A stretch of 64,000 nt of DNA. It comes from Ailurus styani (lineage: Eukaryota; Chordata; Mammalia; Carnivora; Ailuridae). This document shows positions 11,484 to 22,879 of the stretch, one piece after another. The notes under the pieces were generated by a model. The model ran no database searches and was not told the DNA's origin. It was given only the letters and a program-made list of their open reading frames with translations. Both the position numbers and the translations under genes were made by a program. Every line of letters starts with the position of its first letter. Position 1 is the first letter of the stretch. The stretch covers positions 1,032,831 to 1,096,830 of the forward strand of contig LNAC01000375.1 of the NCBI GenBank assembly GCA_002007465.1, read 5' to 3'.

Positions 11484-12992
11484 AGTAATCTTATTCTTTT
11501 TTTATTTTTTGAAAGATTTTATTTAACTTTTTATTATGTTCAGTTAGCCACTGTGTAGTACATAATTAGCCCTTGATGCAGTGTTCAGTGATTCATTAGT
11601 TAAGTATAACACCCAGTGTTCATCACAGCGTGTGCTCTCCTCAATACCCATCACCCTGTTACCCCCTTCCCCATCCCTCCTCCCTTCTGAAACCCCTGGA
11701 TTGTTTCTTGGGGTCTCTAGTTTCTTATGGTTCATCTCCCTCTCTGATTTCTTTTCCTTTGGATTTCCTCCTTTCCCCTGTGGTCCTTCATGCTATTGCT
11801 TATGTTCCACATATGAGTGAAACCATATGATAATTATATTTCTCTGTTTGACTTACTTAACTTAAAATAATTCCCTCTAGTTCCATCCATGTCAATGCAA
11901 ATGGTGGGTATACATCATTTCCGATGGTTGAATAATATTCCATTTTGTATATGTACCACTTCTTCTTTATCCATTCATCTGTTAAAGGGCATCTCAGCTC
12001 CTTCCACAGTTTGGCTATTGTGGACATTGCTGCTATGAACACTGTGGTGCCTGCAAGAAATACTAAGGGGGATTCTATAAAAGAAGAAAGACCCCAAGAG
12101 TAATATGGACCAGAAATATACAGAGACAATCCATAGAAACAGGGGCTGTACAGACAGTAGGATGGCAGTGAACACATATCTTTCATTAATAATCCTCAAT
12201 ATGAACAGCCTAAATGGTCCCATGAAATGGCACAGGGTTGCAGATTGGATACAAAGACAGGACCCATCCATATACTGTCTATAAGAGACTCATTTTGAAC
12301 CTAAAGACACCTCCAGACTGAAAGTGAGGGGATGGAGAATCATTTTCATGTCAATGGACCTCAAAAGAAAGCTGGGGTAGCAATTCTTATATCAGACAAA
12401 CTAGAATTTAAGCCAACGACTGTATTAACACATCCAGAGGGACACTATATCATTCTTAAAAGGTCTATCCAGGGGCACCTGCGTGGCTCAGTGGGTTAAA
12501 CCTCTGCCTTCGGCTTAGGTCATGATCTCAGGGTCCTGAGATCAAGCCCCACATCAGGCTCTCTGCTCAGCAGGGAGCCTGGTTCCTCCTCTCTCTCTGC
12601 CCACTTGTGATCTCTCTCTCTTTCTGTCAAGTAATTAAATAAAATCTTAAAAAATAAAAGGTCTATCCAACAAGAAAATCTAACAATTGTAAATATCTAT
12701 CCCCCTATCATGGGAACAGGCAACTACATAAGCCAGCTGTTAACCAAAAGAAAGAATCAGATCGACAACAATATAATAATAGTAGGAGATTTTAACACTC
12801 CACTCTCAGCACTGGACAGATAATCTAACATATCAACAAAGAAACAAGAGGTTTAAATGACACATTGGACCAGATGGACTTTGTAGATATATACAGAACA
12901 TTCCACCCTAAAACAACAGAATACTCATTCTTCTCGAATGCACACAGAACTTTCTCTAAAATAAACCTGAAGATACAGTAATCCTATTCTTT
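11484..12992 (-). mobile_element. Twin-primed L1 insertion (3' end antisense, ORF2 5' part inverted), with TSD
   Basis: From about 11500 to 12050 the DNA is the reversed 3' end of L1: 3' UTR, then the reversed ORF2 C-terminal tract encoding the conserved [11 protein letters not shown] and DEWIKKKWYIYKMEYYSTI segments. From about 12055 to 12976 the orientation flips: plus-strand ORF2 endonuclease-region sequence (ACACCTCCAGACTGAAAGTG, AAAGCTGGGGTAGCAATTCT, GTAGGAGATTTTAACACTCC). The whole is flanked by AGTAATC(T/C)TATTCTTT at 11484-11499 and 12977-12992, a 16-bp duplication with one mismatch. One insertion with an internal inversion and loss of the intervening ORF2 is the simplest reading. Confidence 0.85.
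12458..12669 (+). mobile_element. SINEC inside the inverted L1 segment, 14-bp TSD
   Basis: GGGGCACCTGCGTGGCTCAG head, CT-rich middle and A-rich tail. AAAAGGTCTATCCA is present at 12458-12471 and 12656-12669, and L1 ORF2 sequence continues across the insertion. The SINE is therefore younger than the L1. Confidence 0.96.
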
Positions 12993-13039
12993 AACAAATA
13001 ATATGATTTTATTGATGCAAAGTGTATATGCTTAAAATA

Positions 13040-13650
13040 GCTGAAAGCATATGGATGGTTGTGGAAAATTAAAAATGGCCACAAACACTTTGATATTTCT
13101 TTAACTGAAAGGTGGCATCTATTTCCCCTCCTCTTGAATCTGGGCAGACTCTGGGACTACTTCAATCATGGAATATGGGATAATTGATTATATGTCAGTT
13201 AGCCATCCCAAACTTTAAGGGATTAACAGTTTTTACTTTGTTTCTTTAGAATGGTTGCTCTGGGTAACCCAGATGCCATGTGAATATTTCCACTACCCTG
13301 ACCACCATGCTGTGAGGAAGTCTAAATTATCCATGGGAATAGTCTGTATGGAGAGAGACAGAGAGAGAGAAACATGTGAGACCGCACACTCATTCATGCA
13401 AACACACACACACACACACACATGCTTGACGATTCCTCAATTCCTCCAGATATCCCACCAGGAACAAGACATATGAGTGAAGTAGTCTTCGGGTGACTCT
13501 AGACCCATCTACCATATATTTGCAACTGATGAGGGGCCCCAGAGTAGAATCAGCTGCTGGGCTGTGAGAAATAATAATAAATTATTGCTTTAAATCTTAA
13601 AATTTTGATGCGGCTTGTTCTATAACAGTAGATAACTGGAGCAATGTTAG
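13040..13650 (+). repeat. Ancient LTR-like interspersed repeat, family uncertain
   Basis: Spaced motifs (TGGGCAGACTCTGGGACTAC, CACCATGCTGTGAGGAAGTC, ATGAGTGAAGTAGTCTTC, TTATTGCTTTAAATCTTAAA, AGTAGATAACTGGAGCAATG) match a common mammalian repeat type that ends in '…GATAACTGGA'. I cannot name the family safely. A (CA)n tract lies at about 13405-13421. The small frame at 13255-13476 is a translation of this repeat. Confidence 0.45.
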
Positions 13651-14080
13651 CCTTTTGGTTTTTATTTTCTTCTCTTTAAAACCAGTTCTTTCTAAATTCC
13701 TGCAAAAAGAAAGTGTTACTTATTAAAAAAATCAATGATTTCAAATATCTCTTTAGTTATAGTAGACTTAACAGTTGATGGTTACAATATTATATTGCCT
13801 CATTTGGGTTTTTAGGTGTAACTCTGTTATGCTTACTCTATGTCAGTTTTATGTATGGCCAGCTGGTCTCATCATATCAGACATAACTCAATTCTGTTAT
13901 GACTTCACCCCCATGGCCATGAGCTATTGTCAATGTCTGGTTAAGGTTCTAGTGTTGACATATCTTTGATTAAAAAATTAAATTCATGTCTAATTTTACT
14001 GCTTAATATTAATGGATGGATTAAATCAAAGACACTGATTTAAAAGGCAGTGAAATAAGAGCTATCATTTTTAAAAGAAC
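13651..14080. other. Unannotated
   Basis: Nothing recognised. The 64-residue frame at 13775-13969 has no recognisable domain. Confidence 0.4.
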
Positions 14081-14235
14081 TAATCCTGTACTAGTCACTC
14101 TGCTAAGCACATTAAACATATTTAATTATCGCAGTCATTTTTTAACATAAGAACTGTTATCCTCTTCATCTTATTGATCAGAAAATGGAAACCCAGAGAA
14201 AGAAGATAACCATGTAAGGTCACACGACCTGTAGG
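14081..14235 (+). repeat. MIR-like fragment
   Basis: 'ACTCTGCTAAGCACATTAAA ... TTTAATTATCGCAGTC ... AAGAACTGTTATCCTCTTC ... GAAAATGGAAACCCAGAGAAAG ... AAGGTCACACGACC' keeps the MIR order of motifs (GCTAAGC, TTTAATC, TTATCCCC, GGAAACTGAGGC, AAGGTCACAC). Confidence 0.65.
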
Positions 14236-14751
14236 GGTCTTAGCAAACTAACATGAGAGTGCGGGTTCTGAAGTCAGCCTGTTGTCAAAGGCTATTTTAG
14301 CTTCCATGTCTTACCTTACTCATCCCTAAAATGGAAAAAAAAATAATAATCTACCTCACAGGACTGACACAAAGAATGAGATTGGTGGGAAACTAAATTT
14401 AAGCAGCAGATTTATCTTATACTATTGTTGAGAAGGTTGAATTAGTTAATAGAATTAATGCACTTAGAACAGACTGGGAGTGGGTTAACATTCACTAACT
14501 ATTAAAAATAATTTGAAAAGTATTTCAAACAGGCTATCAGAAAGATCCAGATGAGGAGAATAGTACTTCAGTGTCCACAGTAATTATTTCTTAAGTGAAT
14601 ACAGGATAATGGATGGGGGGAAATGGACTAGTAGCAGGAATAACTAACTTCCAGATCAACCAGTTACTAGCCATTAAACTTGGACAAGTCACTTTGCTTC
14701 TTCACATATAAACAAGAAATAATATCTACCTTCCCTACTTTATAGGTTAGT
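14236..14751. other. Unannotated, with two further weak MIR-like traces
   Basis: Both 14250-14370 (TACCTTACTCATCCCTAAAATGG then TAATAATCTACCTCACAGG) and 14650-14750 (TTGGACAAGTCACTTTGCTT then AATAATATCTACCTTCC) resemble the MIR 'GGGCAAGTCAC ... CTGTAAAATG ... TACCTACC' core. No gene seen. Confidence 0.45.
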
Positions 14752-14752
14752 T

Positions 14753-14756
14753 AAAT

Positions 14757-14800
<44 letters not shown>

Positions 14801-14801
14801 A
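14753..14801. repeat. (TTTA)n microsatellite
   Basis: A run of about 11 TTTA units beginning in TTAAATTTATTTATTTATTT and ending ATTTAAATAA. No SINE head is attached, so it is a free microsatellite or a tail remnant. Confidence 0.95.
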
Positions 14802-15062
14802 TAACCCTCTCAAATTGTTTACCAAAATTATCAGTGTAGAAATTTCAGGGTATGTGAACCCTGTTCTATTCGTTTTCATAGGTAACTATCTCTTTAGAGG
14901 GATATTATTAACAGGAATGAATGGAATATTCCCCGGATGAAGTCAAGACTCTTAGATTGGTCAAATTTTACAATAATTATATTTTTCTGAAAAATTTAAT
15001 AATACTACACTAAACTTATTCTGTATAATTTCATTTTTCTCCTGCAGAGACTTGTGATTTTT

Positions 15063-15281
15063 TCACCTAGATTTTTTTTAAGATTTTATTTATTTATTTG
15101 AGAGAGAGAGAGAGAGAAAGAGCAGGTGCAGGTGGAGCAGTAGAGAAAGAGGGAGAATCAGACTCCCCACTGAGCAGGGAGCTTGATGCAGGGCTCAGTC
15201 CCAGGACCCTGAGATCATGACCTGAGCCAAGATAGATGCTTAACCAACTGAGCCACCCAGGTGCCCCATCACCTAGATTTT
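15063..15281 (-). mobile_element. SINEC with 13-bp TSD, antisense
   Basis: The body, about 15076-15268, contains a (GA)n stretch and ends CTGAGCCACCCAGGTGCCCC. TCACCTAGATTTT is found at 15063-15075 and 15269-15281. Confidence 0.95.
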
Positions 15282-15361
15282 CAATTTGCATGACAATTCT
15301 GAAAACAAGACCCCAGTAGTCATTGATAGGAGTTCACCAAGAGTGAACAATGCCCCAAATA

Positions 15362-15570
15362 TAAAATCTAACTTTTTTTAAAGATTTTATTTGTTAGAGA
15401 GAGAGAGAGAGAACATAAGCAAGGGGAGCAGGCAGAGGGAGAAGTAGGCTCCCAGCTGACCAGGGAGCCTGATATAGGACTTGATCCCAGGACCCTGGGA
15501 TCATGACCTGAGCCAAAGGCAGACACTTAACTGACTGGGCCACCCAGGTATCCCTAAAATCTAACTTTTT
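15362..15570 (-). mobile_element. SINEC with 16-bp TSD, antisense
   Basis: The second antisense SINE within 300 bp, body about 15378-15554. TAAAATCTAACTTTTT is duplicated exactly at 15362-15377 and 15555-15570. Confidence 0.96.
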
Positions 15571-16679
15571 ATGCACATCCTTGACAAACTCACCCCCTTA
15601 GTTTTACTGAAAGTGAGGATTTCAAGAAACAATTTAGTAGGAAGCAGAATCTAAATATGCACAGGAGGTGAGAAAATGGATACAAGATGAATGAAGTCAA
15701 TTCCAGATAGTAGAAAGGATTGATTGCCAGGCAACCTGAATTTTGTTCCTACCAATTTATTATTAGAAAGTAATCTTATATTGTTACTTAAATCTCCTAA
15801 CCCCAATTTCCACATTTATACAAAAATGGCATTTACATCAGTTTTCCAAAAGCATTTATTGAATACTAATGTTTGCAAGTTTTAAAAATGAATTTATGGA
15901 GATTACACAGAATATCAAAAGCAACCATGTATACACTGCCTATTGTAGAAGACAAAATATTGTACGTTGTAAATAAACACAATACTGCAGACAAATCGTA
16001 GAGGGAAAAGTTTCATTCCCACGGGAGAAAGTTTTATGTGGGTATGTCTTTTAGTTAGGCTGGAAGAAGAGGCAGTGATTTCTTTGTAGAAAGGGGTGAT
16101 GACTTTGCATTCCAGATGTAGTCAAGAGTCTAAGCTGAGGCCCAGTTGAGAGAAAAAATCAGTGTGTTGAGGGTACATTGGGAAGCCTGCAAAAGCAGAG
16201 AATGAGAATTCTCTGTGGATTTTCTATGGATATTTCATGGGAATATATAAAAATAGTAAATAGGGCATAGGAATGGTTGATGACTATGTCAAAATGGCAT
16301 AGATTTTTATGCTAATTAACTTATTAAGCCCCTGGTCATTATGTGAAACATTCACCAGGCACAGCTAATTGGAGACAACCAGTTCATTAATCTGGATACA
16401 AAGTCCTACATGGAGGCTTCTCATCAATTGGGAAAGAAAAACAATCACACTGAGTGAGTTTGTTCAGAACTCAAAATAATTGTGCAGTCCAACAGTTATC
16501 AATAAATATGTTAACTTAAAAAAAACAAACATACCTTTTGCTCTTATTTTTAAAGAAGAAACTTCATATCAGCAATACTTTTGGGACCCCTCTCACTCTT
16601 GAGAACCTTTTCTGTATGTTCACCTAATAAACTTTATAAATTTCTATCGCTTTACCCACACACACATACAAAAGAAAAC
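15571..16679. other. Unannotated AT-rich sequence
   Basis: No gene, RNA or named repeat recognised. Confidence 0.45.
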
Positions 16680-17461
16680 CCAAAAGACTCCACCAATAAA
16701 TTGCCAGACTGATCAATGAGTTCAGTAAGGTCACAGTATACAATATCAATGTACAGTAATGTTGCATTTCTATACCTCAATGTTGAAGCAGCAGAACGAA
16801 ATTAAGAAAACAATCCAATTTACAATTGCACCAAACATAACATACTTAGGAATATAACTAACCAAAGTGGTGAAAGACCTGGTACCATGAAAACTAAAAT
16901 ACTGATGAAAGAAATTGCAGATGACAGAAATAAGTGAAAAGACATTCTATGCTTGCGGATTTAAAAAATGGATATTAGTAAAATGTCTATAATATTCAAA
17001 GTAATGTACACATTTAATGAAATACTTTTCAAAATACCAACAGTATGATTCTGGCACAAAAACAGATATGTTGATCAAGGGAAAAGAATAGAAAACAAAG
17101 AAATAACTCCACAGTTACATGGTTAAATAATGCTTGGTAAAGCACAAACTAGTATCCAATGGACAAAAGACAGTATTTTCAACAAATGGTGTTGAGAAAA
17201 CTGGATAATAACAAAAAATGAAACTGGTTCACTTTCTTCCACCATACACAAAGATAAATTCAAAATGGATTAAAGACCTAAATGTGAGAGTTGAAAACAT
17301 GAAAATCCCAGAAGAAAACAGGCAGCAATTTCTCTGATATTAGCTGTAGCAACCTTTTTCTAGATAGGTCTCTGAGGTAAAAGAAACAAAAGGAAAAATT
17401 AACTATTGGGTCTATCTCAAAATAACCTTCTGCAAAGCAAAGGAAAATAATCAACAAAACT
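16680..17461 (+). mobile_element. L1 ORF2 3' fragment, sense (first of two)
   Basis: AATGAGTTCAGTAAGGTCAC, ATACTTAGGAATATAACTAA and ATGGATTAAAGACCTAAATG follow the ORF2 region downstream of the reverse-transcriptase domain. The reading frame is broken. It ends near 17461, where the neighbouring fragment restarts at an earlier ORF2 position. Confidence 0.8.
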
Positions 17462-18775
17462 AAGACAGCATGACTGGCACAAAAACAGACACATAGATCA
17501 AAGGAACAGATAGAGAGAGTCCAGAAATGGACCTTCAACTCTATGGCCAACTAATCTTCAACAAAGCAGGAAAGAATATCCAATGGAAAAAACAAAACAA
17601 AACAGTCTCTTCAATAAGTGGTGCTGGGAAAATTGGACAGCCACAGGCAGAACAGTGAAACTCAACCGTTCTTACACCATACATAAAGATAAACTCAAAA
17701 TGAATGAAAGACCCAAATGTGAGACAAGAATCCATCAAAATCCTAGAGAAGAACACAGGCAGCAACCTCTTCAACCTCAGCTGCAGAAACTTCTTGCAAG
17801 ACACATCTCTAAAGGCAAGGGAAACAAAAGCAAAAATGAACTAATGGGACTTCATTAAGATAAAGAGGTTCTGCACAGCAAAGGAAGCAGTCAACAAAAC
17901 TAAAATGGGAGAATAAATCAATAAAACTATGAAATGGGAAAAGAAATTCACAAATGACATATCAGATAAAGGGCTGATATCCAAGATCTTTAAAGAACTT
18001 CTCAAACTTAACACCCAAAGAGCAAAGAATGTAGTCAAGAAATGGACAGGAGACATGAATAGACACTTCTCCAAAGAAAACATCTAACAAGCATGTGAAA
18101 AAATACTCCACATCACTTGGCATCAGGGAAATACAAAACAAAACCACAATGAAATAGCACCTTACACCAGTTAGAATGGCTAAAATTAACAAGACAGGAA
18201 GCCGCAAATGTTGGCAAGGATGTGAAGAAAGGAGAACCCTCAAAACAGTATGGAGTTTCCTCAAGATGTTAAAAATAGAGCTACCCTATGACCCAGCAAT
18301 TGCACTACGAGCTATTTACCCCCAAAACACAAAGGTAGTGAAAAGAAGGGACACATGCACACCAATGTTCATAGCAGCAGTGTCTACAATAGCCAAACTG
18401 TTAAAGGAGCCCAGATGCCCTTCAAAAGATGAATGGATAAAGAGAATGTGGTTCATATATACAAAGGAATATTACTCAGCCATCAGAAAAGATAAATACC
18501 TACCATTTGAATTGACATGGATGGAACTGGAAGGGATTATGCTAAGTGAAATCAGTCAATCAGAGAAAGACAATTATCATATAGTTTCACCCATATGTGG
18601 AACATAAGGAATAATTCAGAGGACCATAGGGGAAGGGAGGGAAAACTGAAGGGGGAGAAACCAGAGAGGGAGATGAAGCATGAGAGATTGGGAAACAAAC
18701 TGAGGGTTTCAAAGGGGAGGATGGTGGAGGAATAGTGTAAATGGGTGATGGGTATTGAGAAAAAAAAAAGAAAGA
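17462..18775 (+). mobile_element. L1 3' end, sense (second of two), with broken ORF2 C-terminus and 3' UTR
   Basis: Starts at GACTGGCACAAAAACAGACA, the position already passed at about 17055 in the neighbouring fragment, and runs to the L1 3' end. A 143-residue frame at 18176-18607 is the broken ORF2 C-terminal region, with FIAAVSTIAKLLKEPRCPS and the DEWIKRMWFIYTKEYYSAI segment. The 3' UTR follows (AGGGATTATGCTAAGTGAAA, TGATGGGTATTGAG) and the A-rich tail ends near 18775. Not functional: ORF2 is truncated and frameshifted. Confidence 0.88.
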
Positions 18776-20119
18776 AAAAAGAAACCATATATACATGTTG
18801 GAGTGAACATAAAAATAATCATTTGAAATACAAACTGCAAGTTCTACCAATAATATCTATTTTAAAGTTGCATATTTTTTCACTGTTGCTTTATGAGGAA
18901 AGAAATGCAGAAAATAATACTGATCTCTAATTTACAGTATTTTTGGTCAACTAATATCCATTAGAGTATATCACTTTTTAGAAATAATATAATACTAATA
19001 TATTTTGTAATCCATCATAAATCCATTATAATTGTATATGACTAAATACTGCGAAGTACAAAGCAGTTGCATGTGTTTTGAGTTAAGTGGATATATAACA
19101 TAAATATTATAAAAGATACTAAATAAGATCTCTATATATATATGAATGTAAGCTATCTATTTCTAATGTATTGTTATAGCATCAAGAAAGAAGAAAATAT
19201 ACATTAACTTCTAAATGAATTGGTATATCAGGGAAGATGAGAATTTATAAAATTATGTTAACTTTACTTTATGATATTTGATTATGTTCTGCCCAGGGGA
19301 GAGAAACCTTTTAGTAATAATATTTTGTGATTTTTTTATTGCAGTTTTGTTTTGTCTTATTATTTCTTATGTTGCTTTCTGCTGGCAGACAGAAATGCCA
19401 ATTAAACCATTGGGGCTGATACCTTTTCATAACTACAAGGCATGGTTCATTACAGATAGCTTATTACGATAGCAGAAAACAAACACCTTCCAAGAAGCGA
19501 AGTATAGTTAGTTACACTTTAAAATTGCTTGTAATATGTCAATGCAGTGGAACTGCAAAAAAACAATTGATAGTTAGAAACAGTTGCTTGGACCTCAGGC
19601 AGAGAAACATTTTCAAAACACCCATGGTATAAGAAATATTCTCATCCAAAGTATGAGAAATTTGCCTTTATTCACTTATATTTCAGTGTTTGCTGTGAAA
19701 GTTTGCTCAAACATAGCGAGTGCCTCTGTGGATAAAGGGGAAAAGGCAAAATGACCTACAACAAATTAATGAAGCTGGAGATTTGTGAAGATGTGAGTCA
19801 GTAATGGGAGACTTGAATCTGAACACATCACAACTGGCTGCACTTGTTCTAAATGTCTATCATATGAATGGCAGTGTAAACTCAACGCTCTATATAAGGG
19901 GTCATCCATGAGAATTCTGTAGTTCAGATCTTTCCTGAGCTACTAGAAGATGAAGATTTCTGCATGAATAGCTTTAACAGAGAAAATTATATGACTTATC
20001 ATTATTTCCCAGTATCCCTTATCACTCCTTCCTCATAGTAATTACTTAATAATAATTGATGATGGTGGTGGTGATAATTATTAATGATAAAGCTAATCAC
20101 AATAATTGCATTTGTTTGA
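18776..20119. other. Unannotated AT-rich sequence
   Basis: Nothing recognised. The 64-residue frame at 19278-19472 has no recognisable domain. Confidence 0.45.
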
Positions 20120-20270
20120 TCATATATTGAGTGCCAGGAGCTTTGAAAACCTTTTATATAATTCTAAAAATACACCTCCTAAGAGGATATTATTATCTTC
20201 TTTTTGTAGACGAGAATAGTGATGCACAGAAAAGTTGAGTAGCATACCCAAAGTCAAATAAGTATCATGT
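20120..20270 (+). repeat. MIR-like fragment
   Basis: 'ATATTGAGTGCCAGGAGCTTTG ... AGAGGATATTATTATCTTC ... GATGCACAGAAAAGTTGAGTAGC ... CCCAAAGTCA' preserves the MIR 3' motif order (ATTATTATCCCC, GCACAGAGAGGTTAAGTAAC, CCCAAGGTCAC). Confidence 0.65.
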
Positions 20271-20271
20271 T

Positions 20272-20492
20272 AAAATTGAAATTTTAGGGGCGCCTGGGTG
20301 GCTCAGTGGGTTAAGCCTCTGCCTTCCGCTCAGGTCATGATCTCAGGGTCCTGGGATCAATGCCCGCATCAGGATCTCTGCTCAGCGAAGAGCCTGCTGC
20401 CCCCTCTCTCTCTGCGTGCCTCTCTGCCTCCTGTGATCTCTCTCTCTGTCAAATAAATAAAATCTTAAAAAAATAAAAATAAAATTGAAATT
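20272..20492 (+). mobile_element. SINEC, fairly young, 12-bp TSD
   Basis: The head GGGGCGCCTGGGTGGCTCAG is close to consensus; the body ends in AAATAAATAAAATCTTAAAA. AAAATTGAAATT occurs at 20272-20283 and 20481-20492. The following A/T-only stretch to about 20560 is low complexity. Confidence 0.95.
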
Positions 20493-20560
20493 AAAAAATT
20501 TTAAAGATTAAATTAATTAAAAAATTAATTTTAAAAGTTAAATTAGAATTTTAAAATACT

Positions 20561-22879
20561 GAAAAAGTTACCTGTCTCTAAACATAGGTAGCTTAAGCTG
20601 ATTCTTTGTAAGTGAACAGGTGAACGAATGACTGAATGAATGCTAAAGATTTCTGTAGCTTCCTGTGTGTATCGGGGGAGGGGAGTGTACCCATTTCCTC
20701 ACATACTTACAATGTTACAATTTAACACTTATTAAGTGTCCATAAGAAGGAGAGGTATGCATTTTTGCATTTAGTAGAAAAGTAATAGTCTTTCTCCAGA
20801 TATTTTCACATTTTCATCTCCATCTGATCATTTATGACTTTTATATTTAGCACTAGAACACACACTAGTCCATTCCACACAGACTCTGTCAGAATATTAT
20901 GTAAGGAACCATTTAAGTAACCCATCTAAGTGACTGTAAGGACAAAGATTATGATATCATCACATGAACTCTTATTCATTTTGTCTCTTTCTGGTCAGTT
21001 GGAAATAGGAATGTACCCTTTCTCCCCTCATCTTGGAAGTAATTTATATTTTAGTTTTCTCTGATACTTTCTTGGAAAAAAATTGAAAACCGATTATTTT
21101 AATTTTATTTTACTGCAATTTGGTTTTAATTTTAGTTTTAACTAGAGAAGAGTATCACATTGAATCCTTTGTGTCCACATGATTCCACACATTTATCCTT
21201 AATCACCATATCATTTTAGAAATATCATTACCAAGACCATTTTAGATATAATCCTTTCTGTTGCTCCTATCTACAGCAATGGCTAAAAGATTAGTGCTAC
21301 TCAAACTCAACATTATCATGTTATGCCACAGTTGACTGTTTTAGGGGAAAAAAATCTCACTCAAATGAACTGAGTGGCATCCATTCTAGGGATTACAGAA
21401 TTTGGTTCGGGGACTATACTTTCTCTGTGGCCAGTTTCTTAAATTCAGGAGAGCAAGTCTTGGCCGTATTAATTGATCATTTTACCATGAAGACTAGGGG
21501 ATTGAAAACATTTGAATAAGGATGGATATGATTTATTGAAAACAGCAGGGAAGACAGGAAAAAGGAGGGAGAAAAGGAGAAAGAGACAAATGCGCAGCGT
21601 TCAACTCACTGATTTCATTTCATTCCTAAGGCTTGTCTATTCTAGGCCCTTCATTTCTCTTTTCTTTCTGTAACTAGGCCTTTAACTAAGCGAATGTAAA
21701 TGTATTTCCAACCAAGGAAGCAATATGAGAAAAAATACTTGGATTGAGAAATAGAGAATTATCTAGATGCTGAAGTTACATATCAAATAATATGAAATGT
21801 AAACAATGAATTGGAATTTTACAAAATAATGTAAATGTTTCAGTATGTATTCTGGAAGATTATTTAAATATTTTATATTTTGATATATACATAATATATT
21901 CCGTAAGTGTCATAATTAGCTATGCAAATTAAATGCCGTATTAAACTAAATACATGTGTTAAATTTAAGAATACATAGAGTCCTCATCCTCTAAATAACA
22001 CCCGAAATTAATGTAGTTAAATAATTAAAAGGGTGTATTTCTGCTGAAGATCTCAGAATAAGATTGGAAGAAAGTTTCAGTTTCATTAAACTGGGATTAT
22101 TTTTTATAATATACTCATCATTTGCCTTCAAATTTACAGATGAACTTTTAGAAACCTCTAAAAGACATTTGCCATCATAGTATAATTTATAGAAAACATT
22201 AGATCACAATACAAACTAAGTTTATTGCAATATAACTAAAAATTTGGTGATGGAAAAAGAAACATAAAATTTATAAGTAACATTTAACATAATCAGTGGG
22301 TAGTGCGAAGTAGTTATTTTTTATGATTTATAGCTTTAGATAAATTTAAAGAGAAAACATAGGTGATAATTTGCTGAACTGAAGAACAGTGAGAATGACT
22401 CTGGCTTCCAGGGCATTTCTCTGTTCAAATTTAATTACTTTTACTCTTCTTCATACATAAAATGAACCTATGATGAATTCAGTCTTTGAAAGAAGGATTT
22501 TTAGTTCTCAATAATGTTGATTCATAACTCTCCCTGGAGCTTCCTTGTTGTAATCTGAAATTGACCCCTGTACACAGAAGGTAGAAAGAAACCAAAGAAA
22601 GAGGCAGGGCACTCCAGGTTGGTAGGTAGCAGTTTGTTTTTCTTTTGTCAACCCACAAAACTGTGCTTCCTTCTGTCTTTCTCTAATGAGAGTAAATGGC
22701 AACTCAGTTCTGTTACTCAAATTTAATACTTTGGTGTCATTTTTGATACATCTCTCTGACCCTCCTTTCTCTTATGCAAATCTTTCTTTGAAATATAGCC
22801 AAAATGTAACTGCCTCTTAAAATCACACTTGCCTCCATACTAGCCCCTTATAGTTCTCTCCTTACTAGCCCTTAAAATT
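20561..22879. other. Unannotated AT-rich sequence
   Basis: About 2.3 kb without a gene, RNA or repeat I can name. It is one of the longest repeat-poor stretches in the window. The 70-residue minus frame at 22508-22720 has no recognisable domain. Confidence 0.45.

Noticed and set aside
18176..18607. 143-residue plus-strand frame as a possible gene
   Set aside because: It is the C-terminal region of L1 ORF2 in a truncated copy, recognisable by the IAKLLKEPRCP and DEWIKRMWFIY segments.
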